A stretch of DNA of 64,000 nucleotides, taken from assembly GCA_947259495.1 (NCBI GenBank), contig CAMYLV010000001.1:62001-126000 (forward strand), read 5' to 3'. The translations under genes and the position numbers were made by a program. A model generated the notes under the pieces. The model did not search any database, was not told where the DNA came from, and saw nothing but the letters and a program-made list of their open reading frames with translations. The stretch comes from an uncultured Desulfobacterales bacterium (GTDB lineage: Bacteria > Desulfobacterota > Desulfobacteria > Desulfobacterales > JAHEIW01). Of this stretch, positions 32,070 to 41,102 are shown one piece after another; the stretch's first letter is position 1, and each line of letters begins with the position of its first letter.

Positions 32070-34868
32070 ATGGATTACAAAAAGACGCTTAACCTTCCGA
32101 AGTCGCAGTTTCCCATGAAAGCCAATCTTTCGAAGCGAGAGCCGCAACAGCTTAAAGAGTGGGATGAGCTGAATCTGCACCATCAAGTCAGAAATTCATC
32201 CAAGGGTCGGGAACAGTTTATATTACATGACGGCCCTCCCTATGCCAATGGCAATATCCATATCGGCACCGCCCTGAATAAAATCCTAAAAGATATTATC
32301 GTACGTTCAAAGCAGATGGCGGGCTATGATGCTGTTTATGTCCCGGGCTGGGACTGTCACGGGCTGCCGATCGAGCATAATGTCGATATTGAGATCGGAG
32401 AGAAGAAGAAAGCGCTTTCTCTAGCCGATGTCCGACGGCTCTGCCGGGCGTATGCCGAAAAATTTATTGGCATACAACGCAATGAGTTCAAAAGGCTGGG
32501 CGTAATGGGTGATTGGGAGAATCCCTACCTGACCATGAATTATCAATACGAAGCCATCATCGCCCGGGAATGTGGTAAATTTGCCCGCAACGGAAGTCTG
32601 TTTCGCAGCAAAAAGCCGATCTATTGGTGCTTTACCTGTCAAACAGCACTCGCTGAAGCAGAAATAGAATACCAGGACGAATCCGCCCCGTCGATTTTCG
32701 TGAAATTTTCCCTTAAAGACGATCTCAGCAGTGACTATCCAAAATTGGCCGGCAAATCCGTCTATGTCGTCATTTGGACCACAACACCCTGGACGCTGCC
32801 GGCCAACCTGGCCATCGCGTTGCACCCGGAGTTTGAATATGTCGCCGTTGATGTCGGTCACGATGCGGTTTTTATTCTGGCACGTGAGTTGATGGAATAT
32901 TGTATGCAAACCTTCGGTATTTCAGACTATGCTGTCATCGCCGAGATCGATCCTCAAGCGCTTGAACGCAAACGTTGTCGTCATCCGATGGTCGAGCGGG
33001 ATTCGATCATCATCCTGGGCGAGCATGTCACCCTGGAAGCCGGCACCGGATGCGTTCATACGGCCCCCGGGCACGGCCGCGAGGATTATGAAGTCAGCCT
33101 TAAATACGGCCTGGATGTCTATTCTCCGGTCGATGATAACGGGTGTTTTACCGATGACGTGGCGTTTTTCAAGGGACAATTTGTTTTCGATGCGAACAAA
33201 AATATCAATAAAAAGCTTGATGAAATCGGAGCGATGGTGGCCGAGGGCCGTATCGAGCACAACTATCCGCATTGCTGGCGCTGCAAGGAGCCGGTGATTT
33301 TCAGAGCAACGCCGCAATGGTTTATATCGATGGACAAGGCCGAACTGCGGCAAAATTCACTGGCCGCTATCGATACTGTAACCTGGATTCCGCACTGGGG
33401 CCGCGAGCGAATCTACGGCATGATCGAAAACCGGCCGGATTGGTGTGTTTCACGGCAACGGGCCTGGGGGGTCCCCATTACGGTTTTTTACTGTAAAGAC
33501 TGTGAAGCGATTCTGCTGGATGAAAAGGTAATGGGGGAAGTTTATTCCCAATTTGAACAGCACGGTGCAGACATCTGGTTTGAAAAAGATATTTCTGATT
33601 TTCTTATGGATGACGTCACGTGTGCAGCTTGTGGCGGTAAAACTTTTGTCAAAGAAAACGACATTCTTGATGTCTGGTTTGACTCGGGTGTAAGCCATGC
33701 GGCGGTGCTCGAGCCCAGAGCGGATTTGCAGTGGCCGGCGGATTTGTACCTGGAGGGCAGCGACCAGCACCGGGGCTGGTTTCACAGTTCACTGCTGACA
33801 GCTGTGGGTACCCGCAAGCAGGCTCCTTACAAAGCGGTGTTAACCCACGGCTTTGTGGTGGATGCAGGGGGTAGAAAAATGTCTAAATCGCTGGGAAATG
33901 TGGTGGCGCCCAGTGAGGTAATCGACAAATACGGAGCTGAAATCCTGCGGTTGTGGGTATCGGCAACCGACTACAGAGAAGATATCCGTATCTCTGAAAA
34001 CATCTTAAAACAGTTAAGCGACGCCTATCGGCGCATCCGTAACACCAGTCGGTTCATGCTGGGCAATTTGTTTGACTTCGATCCGGCCGCAGATAAGGTT
34101 TCCTATGACGCCATGCCCGAGTTGGACCGCTTTGCCCTGCACAAATTGCAGGCTATTATTGAAAAAACGCTTAAAGCCTATGATCGGTATGAATATCATA
34201 TTATCTATCATGCACTTCATAATTATTGCACGCTTGACCTTTCTGCGTTTTATCTGGATATCCTCAAAGACCGGCTATATACTTCGCCGCCGAAATCCAA
34301 GGCCCGTAAAAGCGCGCAGACGGTTATGTATTTTCTGCTGGATTCTCTCGCGCGGTTGATGGCACCGCTTCTACCGTTTACGGCTGAAGAAGTCTGGGCG
34401 CACATGCCGCAGCACAGCGATAAACTCTCAAGTGTTCACCTGGCCCTTTTACCCGATGCAAAGCCCCGCTGGAAAGATGAGCAACTGGCTCAAAAATGGG
34501 AGACACTTTTGAAAGTGCGTGCCGAGGTGACAAAGGCACTGGAAGAGGCCCGGACAAAGAAGCAAATCGGGCACCCCCTGGATGCAACCGTAATACTTTC
34601 CGTAAAAGAAGACTTATATGGCATCCTTGAATCGTGTGCGGAAGAGTTAAGATTCATTTTCATCGTTTCGAAGGTCTCACTGCTCAAAGATGAAAAACTG
34701 GACGACAGTTTTGTGAGTGAAAATGTTGAGGGCCTGACCATTAAGATTGAAACCGCACCCGGCAAAAAATGTGAACGCTGCTGGGTCCATGAGACCTCCG
34801 TTGGTTCTGATAGCACGCAACCGTCCATTTGCGAGCGTTGCCAGAAAGCGTTATCCGAAATTTCATAA
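32070..34868 (+). CDS. ileS: Isoleucyl-tRNA synthetase
   Basis: 932 residues, normal length. Charges tRNA-Ile with isoleucine. Class I motifs: HIGH-type [15 protein letters not shown] near residue 55, KMSKS loop [11 protein letters not shown] near 605; the editing domain lies between; the C-terminus has a zinc site with CERCWVHE and [17 protein letters not shown] upstream. lspA follows 143 bases downstream, after a repeat-rich gap. Confidence 0.97.
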   Translation: MDYKKTLNLPKSQFPMKANLSKREPQQLKEWDELNLHHQVRNSSKGREQFILHDGPPYANGNIHIGTALNKILKDIIVRSKQMAGYDAVYVPGWDCHGLPIEHNVDIEIGEKKKALSLADVRRLCRAYAEKFIGIQRNEFKRLGVMGDWENPYLTMNYQYEAIIARECGKFARNGSLFRSKKPIYWCFTCQTALAEAEIEYQDESAPSIFVKFSLKDDLSSDYPKLAGKSVYVVIWTTTPWTLPANLAIALHPEFEYVAVDVGHDAVFILARELMEYCMQTFGISDYAVIAEIDPQALERKRCRHPMVERDSIIILGEHVTLEAGTGCVHTAPGHGREDYEVSLKYGLDVYSPVDDNGCFTDDVAFFKGQFVFDANKNINKKLDEIGAMVAEGRIEHNYPHCWRCKEPVIFRATPQWFISMDKAELRQNSLAAIDTVTWIPHWGRERIYGMIENRPDWCVSRQRAWGVPITVFYCKDCEAILLDEKVMGEVYSQFEQHGADIWFEKDISDFLMDDVTCAACGGKTFVKENDILDVWFDSGVSHAAVLEPRADLQWPADLYLEGSDQHRGWFHSSLLTAVGTRKQAPYKAVLTHGFVVDAGGRKMSKSLGNVVAPSEVIDKYGAEILRLWVSATDYREDIRISENILKQLSDAYRRIRNTSRFMLGNLFDFDPAADKVSYDAMPELDRFALHKLQAIIEKTLKAYDRYEYHIIYHALHNYCTLDLSAFYLDILKDRLYTSPPKSKARKSAQTVMYFLLDSLARLMAPLLPFTAEEVWAHMPQHSDKLSSVHLALLPDAKPRWKDEQLAQKWETLLKVRAEVTKALEEARTKKQIGHPLDATVILSVKEDLYGILESCAEELRFIFIVSKVSLLKDEKLDDSFVSENVEGLTIKIETAPGKKCERCWVHETSVGSDSTQPSICERCQKALSEIS

Positions 34869-35011
34869 AAGGTTCAGGGTTCAGAGTTCCAAAGGTTCGG
34901 GGGTTAGATAGCAGCAGATAAGGTCAGCTGAAAGAGGACAGCAACTTGCCGCCGCAACCCCAAAACCCTGAACGCAGAACCCAGAACCCGCTAACCCAAT
35001 AAAACGAAGAC
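34869..35011. repeat. 7-bp-period repeats between ileS and lspA
   Basis: AAGGTTCAGGGTTCAGAGTTCC on the left and AACCCTGAACGCAGAACCCAGAACCC on the right, flanking an AGAGGACAG patch. The two ends are inverted and may fold into a hairpin in the ileS-lspA transcript. Confidence 0.6.
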
Positions 35012-35497
35012 ATGCTGAAAAACAAATATATCAAGCTGGCAGTAATCGCCGGAGGGATAATTTTACTAGATCAGTTCACCAAAGCCCTCATCCTGCGCTA
35101 CCTGCCCTTAAACACAACGATTCCGGTTATTGGCGGGTTTTTTAACCTCACCCACATTTACAATCCAGGCGGCGCCTTTGGGCTTTTGGCGAACCTGAGC
35201 CCGACGCTGCGAAGCATTATTTTTCTTTTTGTATCGTCCCTGGCAGTCGGTTTGATTTTTTATTTCTACAAAAAGACACCGACTCAATATGCCTGGCTGG
35301 CGGCAGCGTTCGCCCTGATCTTTGGTGGTGCCGTCGGCAATCTGATCGATCGAATCCGGTTTGGAATGGTGATCGATTTTCTGGACTTTTATCTGGGCAA
35401 CCTGCACTGGCCCGCATTTAATGTTGCCGACAGTGCAATTTCCATCGGTATCGGCATATTTCTATACCACCTCGTGTTCAAAAAAATGCCGGAATAG
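35012..35497 (+). CDS. lspA: Lipoprotein signal peptidase (signal peptidase II)
   Basis: 161 residues with four membrane helices. Cleaves prolipoproteins before the lipid-modified Cys. Catalytic aspartates are in NLIDRIRFGMVIDFLDF and FNVADSAI, and the conserved motif FNLTHIYNPGGAFGLL is present. It processes the several lipoproteins seen in this window. Adjacent to ileS as in many proteobacteria, and followed 38 bases later by holA. Confidence 0.96.
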   Translation: MLKNKYIKLAVIAGGIILLDQFTKALILRYLPLNTTIPVIGGFFNLTHIYNPGGAFGLLANLSPTLRSIIFLFVSSLAVGLIFYFYKKTPTQYAWLAAAFALIFGGAVGNLIDRIRFGMVIDFLDFYLGNLHWPAFNVADSAISIGIGIFLYHLVFKKMPE

Positions 35498-35535
35498 GCC
35501 CGGGTATCCGGCAACAAACAACAGACAACCTTCGC

Positions 35536-37251
35536 GTGATGCCTGAAATAAGCCATCAATTGCTGCACAAGTATTTAAAGGATTTGGCAGGCGACCCCGA
35601 AAAGCAATTTGCACCTGTGTATCTTCTTTTTGGTGAGGAACTACTGGTCAAAACTGCTTATGCCGAGCTTCTGGATGCGCTGCTTCCGGAAGTGAACCGC
35701 AGTGCAAATTATGATCCGATGGAAGGGGCAGGTGAGAATATCTATGATGTGATTGAACGGGTCAACACGTTTTCCCTTATGCCCGGTACCAAGGTGGTCG
35801 CGTTGCTGGAATCGAGAATATTTTATACCACGCAGGATAAAACCCGCTTGATAGAAAATTCGAAAAAAGCATATGATGATGACAATAAAAGTAAGGCGGC
35901 CAAATACTTATTAAGTCTGATGGGCAATTTAAGCCTGTCGTTTGAGGATGTTGATCGATCGAATCGCAAAAAAACGTTAACGTTTGCGTCTGACCTGATT
36001 CAAAGCGATGACTGGTTGGACGACCTTGTCGAATATTGCCGGCAAAATCAGCTGGACATACCGGGACCGGCAGACCATCCCGGGGCACTGCAAAAAGCGG
36101 TCAAAAAAGGCTTTCCGCGAAACAATCATTTGGTTATTACCACCGATGTGGTCAACAAGCGTCTGGGCCTGTATAAGGTGTTGAAGAACCAAGGGGTGGT
36201 CGTTGACTGCCGGGTTCCCAAAGGAGATCGCCGGGCAGACCGGATGGCGCAGGAAGATGTTCTACGCCAAAAGATGGCAGAAGTCCTCAAGCCGGTTAAT
36301 AAAAAAGTGGACGAAAGTGCTTATGCGGCGCTGCTGGATATGACCGGCTTTGATCTGAGAACATTTTGCGGCAACCTCGAGAAATTAGTCGACTACGTCG
36401 GTCAACGAAATACCATAACGGTAAAAGATGTCACCTCGGTTTTGAAACGCACCAAACAGGACCCGATCTATGATTTGACCAATGCCATTGCAGACCGGCA
36501 GGTTTCAAAAACTCTTTTTTTTGTGAATACCCTTCTGGCCGGTGGATTTCATCCCTTGCAGGTTTTGGCCGCCATCGTCAATCAGATCAGAAAATTGCTT
36601 CTGGCCAAGGATTATACCACAAGCCCTGAAGCAAAAGGCTGGCATGCCGGCATTTCATACAATGTTTTTCAGCAAAATATGATGCCGTCAATCCTGGCCT
36701 ATGATCAATCATTACGCCAGACGCTTGAAAAATGGGAACATGCCGAATTCAGTGCCGAAGATGTCGATAACGTGGCCGTCCGGGGTAAAGGAAAGGAAAA
36801 AAAGAAGATTAAAACCGATTTAATGCTTGCCAGGAATCCTAAAAATGTATATCCGGTTTACCAGCTGTTAAAAAAATCAGCGCACTTTTCGAAAACAGAA
36901 CTAATGGCCGCCGTTGGCTACTTGAACGAAACCGATGTTCAGCTCAAAACAAGCAGCCAGGATCCCAAACTTATTTTGGAAAGGCTAGTTCTCAGGATTT
37001 GTAATCCTCAAAATATATTTTTGGCTGATCAGGAGCAGGGGCGAATGGGCTTTTTTAGACAGCAGGAAGAGCGTCTGGCCGTGCGGTTTATTGCCTGGCG
37101 GTACGAGAAGTTGGGCAAACCGATTCCCGATATGGTCGAGCTCAAAATCCAGGCATCCAAAATAGTAGCGGAAGCCCATCGGATTGCCCGCGAACGTGGA
37201 CGAAATGTTGTTGCCATTATAAAAGATTTGGTGAATGATATAAAAAAATAA
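35536..37251 (+). CDS. holA: DNA polymerase III delta subunit, enlarged
   Basis: 571 residues, well above the ~340 typical for HolA. Delta opens the sliding clamp for loading. The family N-terminus is seen as APVYLLFGEELLVKTAYAEL; the middle region has AQEDVLRQKMAEVLKPVNKKV; DLTNAIADRQVSKTLFFVNTLLAGG and HPLQVLAAIVNQIRKLLL match the delta C-terminal collar. Extra sequence includes an acidic/lysine stretch (KKAYDDDNKSKAAKYLL), a KEKKKIKTDLMLARN insertion, and about 85 residues at the C-terminus beyond the usual end. Whether the extensions contact other partners is unknown. Confidence 0.85.
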   Translation: MMPEISHQLLHKYLKDLAGDPEKQFAPVYLLFGEELLVKTAYAELLDALLPEVNRSANYDPMEGAGENIYDVIERVNTFSLMPGTKVVALLESRIFYTTQDKTRLIENSKKAYDDDNKSKAAKYLLSLMGNLSLSFEDVDRSNRKKTLTFASDLIQSDDWLDDLVEYCRQNQLDIPGPADHPGALQKAVKKGFPRNNHLVITTDVVNKRLGLYKVLKNQGVVVDCRVPKGDRRADRMAQEDVLRQKMAEVLKPVNKKVDESAYAALLDMTGFDLRTFCGNLEKLVDYVGQRNTITVKDVTSVLKRTKQDPIYDLTNAIADRQVSKTLFFVNTLLAGGFHPLQVLAAIVNQIRKLLLAKDYTTSPEAKGWHAGISYNVFQQNMMPSILAYDQSLRQTLEKWEHAEFSAEDVDNVAVRGKGKEKKKIKTDLMLARNPKNVYPVYQLLKKSAHFSKTELMAAVGYLNETDVQLKTSSQDPKLILERLVLRICNPQNIFLADQEQGRMGFFRQQEERLAVRFIAWRYEKLGKPIPDMVELKIQASKIVAEAHRIARERGRNVVAIIKDLVNDIKK

Positions 37252-37333
37252 TTGGGTTGATCTTTTTTTAATTTCAAACACTCATTTTAGATTCAGTTTC
37301 ATTTTTAAGCAAAATCAACTTCAGGAGGACATC

Positions 37334-37600
37334 ATGATGGCGGATGAGTGGGTAGAACAGCTAACCTGCGCCATACAATGCAATCGATGCGATCAGAAAA
37401 TGGGAGCCGATGAGCAGCGGATTTTATCGGTTTATGATCATCGGGCCATTTGTATGGACTGTAAAAGACAAGAGGAGCAGCGACCGGACTATGAAGAGGT
37501 ATCCAAACAGATGATCGGGCAATGTTTGATAGATACGGAGATGAAATGGGGGGACCCGCAGGGATACTGTTATCATCACTTCTACCCCTTTAAATGCTAA
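37334..37600 (+). CDS. Small Cys-rich (zinc-binding) protein
   Basis: 88 residues, start ATGATG preceded by CAGGAGGACATC. Two CxxC pairs, CNRCDQKMG and CMDCKRQEE, are spaced as in a zinc knuckle, and the C-terminus HHFYPFKC adds His/Cys. Four bases overlap the 3' end of the aldo/keto reductase on the opposite strand. No family recognised; probably a small metal-binding or protein-protein interaction module. Confidence 0.7.
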   Translation: MMADEWVEQLTCAIQCNRCDQKMGADEQRILSVYDHRAICMDCKRQEEQRPDYEEVSKQMIGQCLIDTEMKWGDPQGYCYHHFYPFKC

Positions 37601-38556
37601 AAATTCCACATGACCGGATTTTCATCCAGATAATCGGTAACGCCGCGCCCGATTTCATCTATATCGGCCAGATCTTGCTCCGATAACGAAATTACGCCTG
37701 CCGCTGCGTTCCCGGCGGCCTGATCGGCATTGCGGGCGCCTGCAATTGCACAGGTACCCGCATGTGAAATGACCCAGCCTAAGGCCAACTGGCCCAGTGT
37801 AACACCCTTTTGCTTTGCAATCGGGAGCAACCTGGAGAGCGCTTCCTGTATGCGGGCATACATTTCCGGCTGAAACAGCTTGTTCTTTGCGCGGACATCG
37901 CCCTTCTCAAAAATGTGATCCGGCCCGAATTTTCCCGTCAAAAATCCCTGCGCCATGGGCGAGTAAGCCAGGATTGTGATTTTATTTTCGGCACAAAATG
38001 GCATGATATCTTTTTCCACGTGCCGCCAGAACAGGGAATACGGGGGTTGCAGACTGTCAATTCGGCCGTATTGAAGCGCCTCCTGCAGCTGGGTGCGTGA
38101 AAAGTTTGATACGCCAATGGAGCGGATTTTTCCCTGCTCCTTTAGTGCATTCAGAGCGTTCATCGTATCTGCGATGGGCACTTCATCGAAACCGAATGAA
38201 CCCGAGGGCCAGTGGATTTGATAAAGGTCGATATAATCCGTCCGCAGGTTTTTGAGCGAGCGGCCGCAGGATTCCAGGACCTGGTCGTATTTTAGATGGT
38301 TCGCAAAAACCTTGGTGGCATAAATTACCTTGTCGCGGATATCTGATATCGCCGATGCCAGTATTTGCTCAGAATGTCCTTTGCCGTAAGCTTCGGCCGT
38401 GTCGAAAGTGGTGATGCCGGCTTCATATGCAGCTCGAATCGCGCTGGTTGTTTTTTTATCATCGATTCCCACCCACATCTCCTTGCCGGCCTGCCAGAGA
38501 CCCATGATGATCGACGAGATTTGGATGCCCGATTCCCCCAACAGGCGCTGTTTCAT
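37597..38556 (-). CDS. Aldo/keto reductase
   Basis: 319 residues from the ATG at 38556 with GGAGGAAAAT upstream. NADPH-dependent (beta/alpha)8 oxidoreductase. Catalytic tetrad visible as TTFDTAEAYGKG (Asp and Tyr), VIYATKVF (Lys) and LYQIHWPSGS (His). The Cofactor-binding loop near the C-terminus is AIAGARNADQAAGN. Physiological substrate unknown. It faces away from the following acyl-CoA dehydrogenase gene. Confidence 0.9.
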   Translation of the reverse strand: MKQRLLGESGIQISSIIMGLWQAGKEMWVGIDDKKTTSAIRAAYEAGITTFDTAEAYGKGHSEQILASAISDIRDKVIYATKVFANHLKYDQVLESCGRSLKNLRTDYIDLYQIHWPSGSFGFDEVPIADTMNALNALKEQGKIRSIGVSNFSRTQLQEALQYGRIDSLQPPYSLFWRHVEKDIMPFCAENKITILAYSPMAQGFLTGKFGPDHIFEKGDVRAKNKLFQPEMYARIQEALSRLLPIAKQKGVTLGQLALGWVISHAGTCAIAGARNADQAAGNAAAGVISLSEQDLADIDEIGRGVTDYLDENPVMWNF

Positions 38557-38568
38557 ATTTTCCTCCAT

Positions 38569-38933
38569 TTCTAAGGTGTCAAAAAGACTTCATCAAGCGC
38601 ACCTATAGCCGTTTAAATCATTTTAACCACTTAAGGATGAAAAACAAGAAATGCCATCCTTGATCGCTGAGATGGGTTGCTCTTTTTCTATTCGGTACTT
38701 ATCATAAAGCAGATATTTTATTGGGTAATCTTATCGCGCAAGTTTTGCGCTCCGCATGGGACGGCTGGAAATTATAATATCTAGTCCAGCAAAAAGCACG
38801 GTCCTTGGGAAATCTTCACGCCGCTTTATCGCCATTGCTTAAGGCCGAAATAGCGGCGTGCAAAATTTGGACTATCGCCTTTGGCCGTTACAGGCAAGCG
38901 ATGGGCAACCTAAACCAAAGCGGGAGCAACGGT
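38569..38933. other. Intergenic region upstream of the acyl-CoA dehydrogenase
   Basis: 365 bases between divergent genes. A small hairpin GCGCAAGTTTTGCGC is at about 38734-38748. Promoters of both genes should lie here, but none stands out. The open frame into this region from the acyl-CoA dehydrogenase is not supported by a RBS at its far end. Confidence 0.4.
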
Positions 38934-40100
38934 ATGGCGCCAGACGAAAATGTTGATTTTTACGAGATCGACGCGCTACTCAGCAAACGAGAGAAAACCG
39001 TCAGGGATACGGTTCGAGAATTTGTAAATCGAGAATGCATGCCCGTCATCGCTGAGCACTTTGATAAGGGAACCTTTCCCGTGCAGCTGATACCCCGGAT
39101 TGCCGAGCTGGGTCTGTTTGGGGTTCATGTGGATGGTTACGGCTGTAACCAGAGTAGCCATACCGTTTACGGTCTTATCTGTCAGGAATTGAGCCGTTGT
39201 GATAGCGGTTTAAGGGCGATGTTTTCGGTTCAAAATTCCCTGGTGATGTTTCCGATTTACAAATTCGGCTCTGACAAACAGCGCGAAAAATGGCTGCCTG
39301 AAATGGTTCAGGGGAGCGTTATCGGTTGTTTTGGTCTGTCTGAGCCGGGCTTTGGCTCAAACCCTGGCGGAATGGAAACGCGAGCCCAAGAGAATAAAAG
39401 GGGCTTTGTTCTGAATGGCAAAAAAATGTGGATTACCAATGGTACGATTGCAAAGGTGGCCATTATCTGGGCAAAATTAGATGGAGAAATCAGGGGTTTT
39501 CTGGTGGAAACCGACAGACCCGGGTTTCGCGCTACACCGATCCAGCGTAAATTTTCCTATCGTACATCCCCCACAGCCCTAATCGATTTAAAAGACTGCA
39601 CGATTGACGCGAATAACATTTTGCCGGGTGCCAAAGGCCTTAAACCCATTTTTGAATGCCTCAATTTTGCCAGATATGGAGTTGCCTGCGGTGCGGTTGG
39701 ATCGGCTATTTCCTGCTATCAGGCTGCCAGAACATTTGCCCTTAGCCGGGAAGTATTCGATCGAGCGATTGCCGGATATCAGCTGGTTCAAGATCGCCTG
39801 GTCCGCATGCTGGTCGAAATCACCAAGGCGCAGTTAATTAATTATCATCTGGGACGGCTGCTGGATGCTCACCAGGCCCGTGCGGCCCAAATATCGCTGG
39901 CGAAAATGAATAATGTGCATGAAGCCATTAAAATAGCCCACATTGCGCGTGATATCCTCGGAGCGCGCGGTATCCTGGCCGACCACCAGGTCATCCGTCA
40001 TTTATGCGACCTGGAGGCGATCAGTGCCCTGGAGGGAACGGCCAGTATGCATACACTTGTGCTCGGTCAGGACATTACGGGTATCTCGGCATTCACCTAA
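38934..40100 (+). CDS. Glutaryl-CoA dehydrogenase-family acyl-CoA dehydrogenase
   Basis: About 388 residues from the ATG at 38934 (GGGAGCAACGGT upstream; frame open to 38805). FAD acyl-CoA dehydrogenase; overall similarity is to glutaryl-CoA dehydrogenase: AMFSVQNSLVM, GCFGLSEPGFGSNPGGMETR, LNFARYGVACGAVGSA, DQDITGISAFT. The catalytic Glu is kept in ALEGTASMHTLVLGQ. The usual Tyr just before it (human TYEGTHD) is Leu, and the position of human Glu87 (ELERVDSGYR) is Ser (ELSRCDSGLR), while Arg and Ser of the substrate pocket are kept. This may be the non-decarboxylating, glutaconyl-CoA-forming type. The flavin reductase follows 68 bases downstream. Confidence 0.85.
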   Translation: MAPDENVDFYEIDALLSKREKTVRDTVREFVNRECMPVIAEHFDKGTFPVQLIPRIAELGLFGVHVDGYGCNQSSHTVYGLICQELSRCDSGLRAMFSVQNSLVMFPIYKFGSDKQREKWLPEMVQGSVIGCFGLSEPGFGSNPGGMETRAQENKRGFVLNGKKMWITNGTIAKVAIIWAKLDGEIRGFLVETDRPGFRATPIQRKFSYRTSPTALIDLKDCTIDANNILPGAKGLKPIFECLNFARYGVACGAVGSAISCYQAARTFALSREVFDRAIAGYQLVQDRLVRMLVEITKAQLINYHLGRLLDAHQARAAQISLAKMNNVHEAIKIAHIARDILGARGILADHQVIRHLCDLEAISALEGTASMHTLVLGQDITGISAFT

Positions 40101-40168
40101 AATTATTAATTATTTCCCAATTACACTGCTGAAAAACACGTTTTGAAATTAATGACAGGAGTATTTTT

Positions 40169-40732
40169 ATGAAAAAGGTCAAACTAGGGCCCCAGACGTT
40201 ACTTTATCCGATGCCGGCGGTTTTGGTCGGTGCGCAGGTGAAGGGAAAGCCGAACTTTATGACGGCTGCCTGGTGCGGTATTGTTGCATCAACGCCACCG
40301 GCGATTTCGGTGGCCTTGCGGCCGGCAAGATACACGCTTGATGGCATTTCGGCAAACAACACCTTCTCTGTCAACGTACCGTCTGCAGACCTGGTTGAAA
40401 AAGTTGACTATTGCGGTATCTATTCAGGTCATAAAGTCGACAAATCTCAAATTTTTAAGGTTGATTACGGTAAGCTCCATACCGCACCATTGATTCAAGA
40501 ATGTCCGGTGAATTTAGAGTGTCAGGTGATCCACGCACTGGAGCTGGGCAGCCACATTCTATTCATCGGTGAAATTATCGAAACCTATGTCAACGAAAAT
40601 TGTTGGACTGATGACAAAGCAGACCCCGCAAAGATTGATCCGTTAATATACTCAACTGTTGCCCGGCAATACCAGCGACTGGGAGAGGTTGTTGGTCGGG
40701 CCTGGGAAGTGGGCAAGAAAGTTAAAAGTTAG
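40169..40732 (+). CDS. Flavin reductase / FMN-binding split-barrel protein
   Basis: 187 residues of the flavin reductase-like split-barrel family: LYPMPAVLVGAQVKGKPNFMTAAWCGIV near the N-terminus and ISVALRPARYTLDGISANNTFSVNVPSA, both typical FMN-binding regions. The family includes flavoredoxin-like proteins of anaerobes that carry electrons in the cytoplasm. RBS GACAGGAG upstream. It is likely co-transcribed with the acyl-CoA dehydrogenase 68 bases before, so electron transfer from or to that enzyme is possible (inference). No C-terminal extra domain. Confidence 0.87.
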   Translation: MKKVKLGPQTLLYPMPAVLVGAQVKGKPNFMTAAWCGIVASTPPAISVALRPARYTLDGISANNTFSVNVPSADLVEKVDYCGIYSGHKVDKSQIFKVDYGKLHTAPLIQECPVNLECQVIHALELGSHILFIGEIIETYVNENCWTDDKADPAKIDPLIYSTVARQYQRLGEVVGRAWEVGKKVKS

Positions 40733-40740
40733 GGACGAAT

Positions 40741-40812
40741 CATCAAATTTCAGTTCTCAGAGGCCAGATGACAGAAAACAGAAAACAGAAGGCAGAAAAC
40801 AGAAGCAAGAAG
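40741..40812. repeat. 7-bp-period AGAAAAC repeats
   Basis: Runs of CAGAAAACAGAAAACAGAAG type with a 7-base step from about 40755, next to the X-Y repeat at 40813. Confidence 0.65.
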
Positions 40813-40905
40813 CCTCCGGCCTGTCCGCCTCTGGCGGGCTCGCCCATCGGGTGAAAATTAATGAGATAAAATGATTTTCATCCATTATACCTGATCGGTA
40901 TTTTG
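40813..40905. repeat. Rearranged-module repeat element, copy R4
   Basis: Module X (CCTCCGGCCTGTCCGCCTC, GGCGGGCTCG) is followed by module Y (GTGAAAATTAATGAGATAAA). The 79-bp element carries related modules in the opposite order (Y then X). Copy R5 at 45392-45480 has the same order. It ends with TGATCGGTATTTTGT in both copies. Confidence 0.7.
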
Positions 40906-40939
40906 TTTTACGTCAATAATTTGCTTAACTTGTTGTCAT

Positions 40940-41039
40940 TATAGTGGTTGTAAAAAAACGTTCCGGTATCCAAACGTTTTTTTCTACAACCACTTATACC
41001 GCAATTCCGTCATTTGAACATTATTATGGAAAGCGGTGA
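40940..41039 (-). repeat. Multi-hairpin repeat element, internally deleted copy D
   Basis: Minus-strand orientation. It keeps the right-end palindrome (TATAGTGGTTGT ... ACAACCACTTATACCGC with ACGTT poly-A/poly-T arms) and the left end (GAACATTATTATGGAAAGCGG) but lacks the internal hairpins. About 100 bases long. It shows that the element can shrink around its ends. Confidence 0.85.
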
Positions 41040-41102
41040 AAACATAATCTAAACTTCTCATTAATTCAAGATTCAGGTACTTACAAGAGGGGGAAAAGAG
41101 GC

